DNA from: Blastobasis lacticolella
Lineage: Eukaryota; Arthropoda; Insecta; Lepidoptera; Blastobasidae
Length of the DNA stretch: 64,000 nt
Assembly: GCA_905147135.1 (NCBI GenBank)
Contig: LR990057.1
Span: 6,262,001-6,326,000, forward strand
Direction of reading: 5' to 3'
The notes beneath the pieces were generated by a model, which saw nothing but the letters and a program-made list of their open reading frames with translations, did not search any database and was not told where the DNA came from. A program made the translations under genes and the position numbers. Of the stretch, positions 60,835-64,000 are shown in pieces; position 1 is the first letter of the stretch, and every line of letters starts with the position of its first letter.

Positions 60835-61970
60835 GTAATGACCGTTTTGGCGGGGAAGGTGTAGTTTAGGCGTACACAGAATAAATGTCACTTAAAAGTG
60901 TTAGGAGTCACTTAAAACTTAGGGGTGATGGTGAAACATGGCATAATACTGAACAACGATTATATAAGATACCGAGAGTAAGAACTTACGCTCTGCAGGC
61001 GCTAGCCATTGTACTATTTCTATGACTGCTTACTCAGATATCCGAGTTCTCTCCGAATTGTCTAGATATTATGTATTATTACGAATTCTGTTTGGATTTG
61101 GACAGGACGTTGTGCGTAAGCTAACTAAGGCATTTACTCCACCGTTCGGTGATAGTATGAGGTGTTGGACTGTGAGCGTCACGTAACACTCCACGTAAAC
61201 CGTCACGCCATATCGATTCGTCACGCCATATTTATTCGTCATCGGTTGTAGAGACCGAAACTACGACCACGAACGTACAATTTAATCACCTCCTTGACAT
61301 TTATATTCCTATTAGTTTAAGTTTAAATGCATAGATTAACATTTAGTAGATCTTATCCATAAGTGTATATAATATTCAGTTTAAATTCTTCATCTTATTT
61401 CGATCGACGATTCTATATTTTATTAGGTATTCGTTACTAAAATTGCGTATGGCATTTTGCGGTTTATGGCGGTTTTTAGCCATAAAAATTAATGTTTGAG
61501 TACTGTTGTAGTAATATATTATGCCATATTTTTTACTATGCGAACAATTTCGATGTCAAAACTTACGATTATTTAATGTGCTTATTGCGTAGTATTATTA
61601 CTTGTCGGTAATACTAGATAACAAAGCATTGTTGAGTTTTAAATTATTTTATGGACCAAATATTTAGTAATCTATACTGATCATCGGTGAAAAATGCACG
61701 TCCATTTTAGTTTCTGCTTCGTATCTACACACACGCGTGCGACAGAGATGACGCTTTACGTTGCCGAAATGGCCGATGTGCTGGCTTCTACATACTTCAG
61801 TTTACATATAACTCTTGTATTCATCGCTGACATCTGTATCTATATTATTTAGACATACTCGATCTTGATAACATCATTATTTTCCCTATACTAATTGATT
61901 CACGACGTGTCAATTACCTCCTTGGAAAATAAAGCGATTCTGACATTGGTTTTATTGGAGCGTAAATTAG
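60835..61970. other. TMEM184 intron 3, no exon found
   Basis: I looked for the next TMEM184 exon (usually starting near an AYGKYxDGDF-type phrase) and did not find it here or to the right, so the intron likely runs past the window. Confidence 0.45.
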
Positions 61971-61974
61971 CATA

Positions 61975-62320
61975 AATTGGTCGGTAATTTTCATCTGCTT
62001 CATACATACAGCTATATTCTATCATCGCACCGCTCGCCACCGACAGGGAGTTCATCTTCACACCTAGCAAATTGGTCGCGAACTGTGCGGTTCCAAAGGT
62101 ACTTACTCCCACACACACTAAGGTTGTGGAATGAACTACCTGGAGAGGTTTTCTCTGGCGAGTACAACATAGAGTTCTCCAAGAAAGGGGTGAAAAGGTT
62201 TTTACGGGGTCGGCAGTGCGTGGTCGGTGCCCCTGGTATTGCAAACGTCCATTGGCTGCGGTGACTGCTTACCATCAGGCAGGCCGTAAGTTCGTTTGCA
62301 AACTTAATTGTATAAAAAAT
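61975..62320 (+). pseudogene. LINE polymerase tail and 3' end
   Basis: The frame reads SHLANWSRTVRFQRYLLPHT, LRLWNELPGEVFSGEYNIEF, SKKGVKRFL and VHWLR before the stop. A 3' end follows with GTGACTGCTTACCATCAGGC, AGGCCGTAAGTTCGTTTGC. The L-W-N-E-L-P motif places it in the same broad group as the relics at 26885, 38795 and 58125. Confidence 0.7.
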
Positions 62321-63009
62321 ACATACATATCTTTACTATCTGTAAGTAGTATTCCGCCAAGTCTAGGCTTTCGACATAATTATCCGACCACGTTTTTTCT
62401 TATCTTAGTTATTACGAATAATGATTATTGCCCAATCAATATTTTAATGATAAGATAGTGCTACAACAATGACTCAGATTCGTTCCGGAATCGTTTAAAA
62501 CAATTTGATATCGTTGTTATTTATTGTTGGTTAATATTAATCGCTACGTAGATGAGTCTTTCGTCTATGTTTATACGCATAAATAAATAAACTACGTAGA
62601 CTTCTAGTAGGTCGCGTGACACTCCTATTTTTAAAACTGTGAGATGTTTACTGAAATGGAATGTACAAAATAACATTTTATTTGTTGAAGTACAAGCTTC
62701 TAGCCGACTTGAAAGCCTATTTCAGGCCAAGTCTTGGCGCCTGTGTAAAATTCCATTCAATTCGAAATAAAGTAATGTTTACGCCCATCGGTTACTTGAT
62801 TATATTACGTTATTAGTTCTATAATGGAACATAAAGTGTGTACTACATATTGGAAAACCACAAAACTGTCTCAATATACTCGGCCGACCAAGAGACTTCA
62901 CAACAATCTGTCTATGTACAAAAGGCAGCGTATCGACCTGCCCAAATCCAGTATAAAAGGAGCTTACGTTGATATACGCGTCTATATAGACGTTAGCTCA
63001 ACTTATTGG

Positions 63010-63410
63010 TGTTGTAAAAAACTCGAGTCCGGGAGTCTGAATTATCGAGTCTAGAGCCGAGTCGAGCGCGAGTCATTCGAGTGTAAAAAAAACTCGAGTC
63101 GTAAACATAACTTGAGTTTTGTACGAAATCGATTTCGAATATTTAACTAGATGCGACTACTACTTAGTTTCTCGAGTACCACAATTCTATATAAGACACT
63201 ACAGCAAATTATGCTAAAGTTTAACACACCATACTATAACACCGCTCAGTAGACTCTAAACACTCGAGCGAAGACTCGAGCCCACAATAGACTCGAGCAC
63301 AAACCACGAATTCCAGTCGGAAACTCGACCAGTAGAGTCTCTGTCATAATTAGTCGAGTCACATGATTATGAGTCGAGTCCTAAATATAGACTCAAGGAC
63401 TCGAGATTTT
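63010..63410. repeat. CTCGAG-rich cluster
   Basis: CTCGAG occurs seven times: 63022, 63093, 63171, 63263, 63275, 63292 and 63400. There are also many one-off relatives (GTCGAG, TTCGAG, CTCGAC), often as ACTCGAGTC. Spacing is irregular, so it is not a simple tandem array. Confidence 0.75.
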
Positions 63411-63419
63411 TCTTCTTCT

Positions 63420-63580
63420 TCTACTGGTGCCATTCCACATTGGAGGTTGGCCGATAGCTCAGCGAACTTAGACTTGACCTGTGCCAAGCGAAACAGTTTT
63501 ACGCCGGCTACGCCTGTCCATTCCCTGATGTTACGAAGCCACGATTTCTTTCTTCGTCCAGCACGACGTTTCCCCCCCCA
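63420..63580 (-). pseudogene. LINE polymerase C-terminal tail
   Basis: On the minus strand: RRKKSWLRNIREWTG, then VKLFRLAQVKSKFAELSANL and QCGMAP. The R-R-x-K-S-W-L-x-N-(I/L)-R-x-W motif and the following helix are typical of the end of an insect endonuclease/reverse-transcriptase ORF. Confidence 0.65.
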
Positions 63581-64000
63581 CTACAACTTATACTGGTTTT
63601 GTGTAGCTCGATACGCTGTTAGCTGTACCGGTCCAGTGATTTATGACTCACTGATCCGCCGGGATCCGCTATCCGATACAAACGTGCCTCCAGTCGTTGC
63701 GTATTCGTCCCCAGCTCACGTACAAGCAACGTGAAGGTTGGGCCGCGTAATTTTTTATCCTATTACGTGACGACGGCGGTTAATGCATCATAGCGGAGCG
63801 CGGAGCGTGATACTTGTGGGTTATTGTTTCATCGGGAGGTTGTATACCTTGTTGTTTACGTTTTTTATACATATCTTTTTAAGGTTAATTGGTTTTTTTT
63901 GACACGTACAAATATAGGCGGCACTTTTTCCGTGTATGTTAGGCCAAAGTTTAAATTAAACAAACGGATATCTTAAATTTTAGTATTTTTAACCCGCGAC
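63581..64000. other. Window end, no gene seen
   Basis: A run of C (about 63572-63579) and AT-rich sequence; no TMEM184 exon recognised. The frame across 63363-63734 overlaps the antisense LINE tail and is not a gene. Confidence 0.35.

Overview
The window looks like an insect nuclear chromosome, most likely from a moth or butterfly. It is AT-rich, its genes are split by GT-AG introns, and the gaps are packed with decayed LINEs, tRNA-headed SINEs and small inverted-repeat DNA transposons. The lepidopteran assignment is an inference from the style of these repeats and from the gene structures; no species can be named. There is no sign of bacterial gene organisation, CRISPR arrays or rRNA, and no convincing free-standing tRNA gene.

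Four host-type genes can be reconstructed by joining exons at splice sites that keep the reading frame. (1) At the left edge, minus strand, is the 5' part of an uncharacterised gene (1-1230, running off the window) with a Ser-rich linker followed by a Cys-containing conserved block. (2) At 16836-24657, plus strand, is a complete eight-exon gene for a nuclear receptor coactivator 5 / neosin-like RNA-binding protein (431 aa). (3) At 28186-36744, minus strand, is a complete four-exon gene for CDC27/APC3, the TPR scaffold subunit of the anaphase-promoting complex (714 aa). (4) At 44886-60570, plus strand, are the first three coding exons of a TMEM184-family seven-pass membrane protein, which continues past the right edge. 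The genes are functionally unrelated housekeeping-type loci; nothing suggests a cluster.

The rest is repeat-derived. 2.1-3.8 kb holds a LINE tail, a fold-back element and a chain of palindromes. 3.9-4.3 kb and 15.7-16.0 kb are near-identical direct repeats; the right copy is followed at once by a MITE whose empty target site is preserved in the left copy. 8.6-15.0 kb is a composite PIF/Harbinger-type transposon that splits a ~90-bp minisatellite. It carries a nearly intact five-exon Zeste/Myb-SANT-like accessory gene with one early stop codon, and a broken transposase fragment on the other strand. The 6-kb CDC27 intron holds a LINE inserted into an older LINE, with a 12-bp target-site duplication. 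The 13.4-kb first coding intron of TMEM184 and the flanks contain SINEs, two of them interrupted by MITEs at exact TA duplications.

I did not find a clearly new biological system. The most interesting objects are the near-intact Zeste-like gene inside the Harbinger composite, the set of nested insertions with readable target sites, a 43-bp perfect hairpin at 57258-57300 and a dense CTCGAG cluster near the right end. Coordinates of repeats are approximate to a few tens of bases unless a target-site duplication is given.
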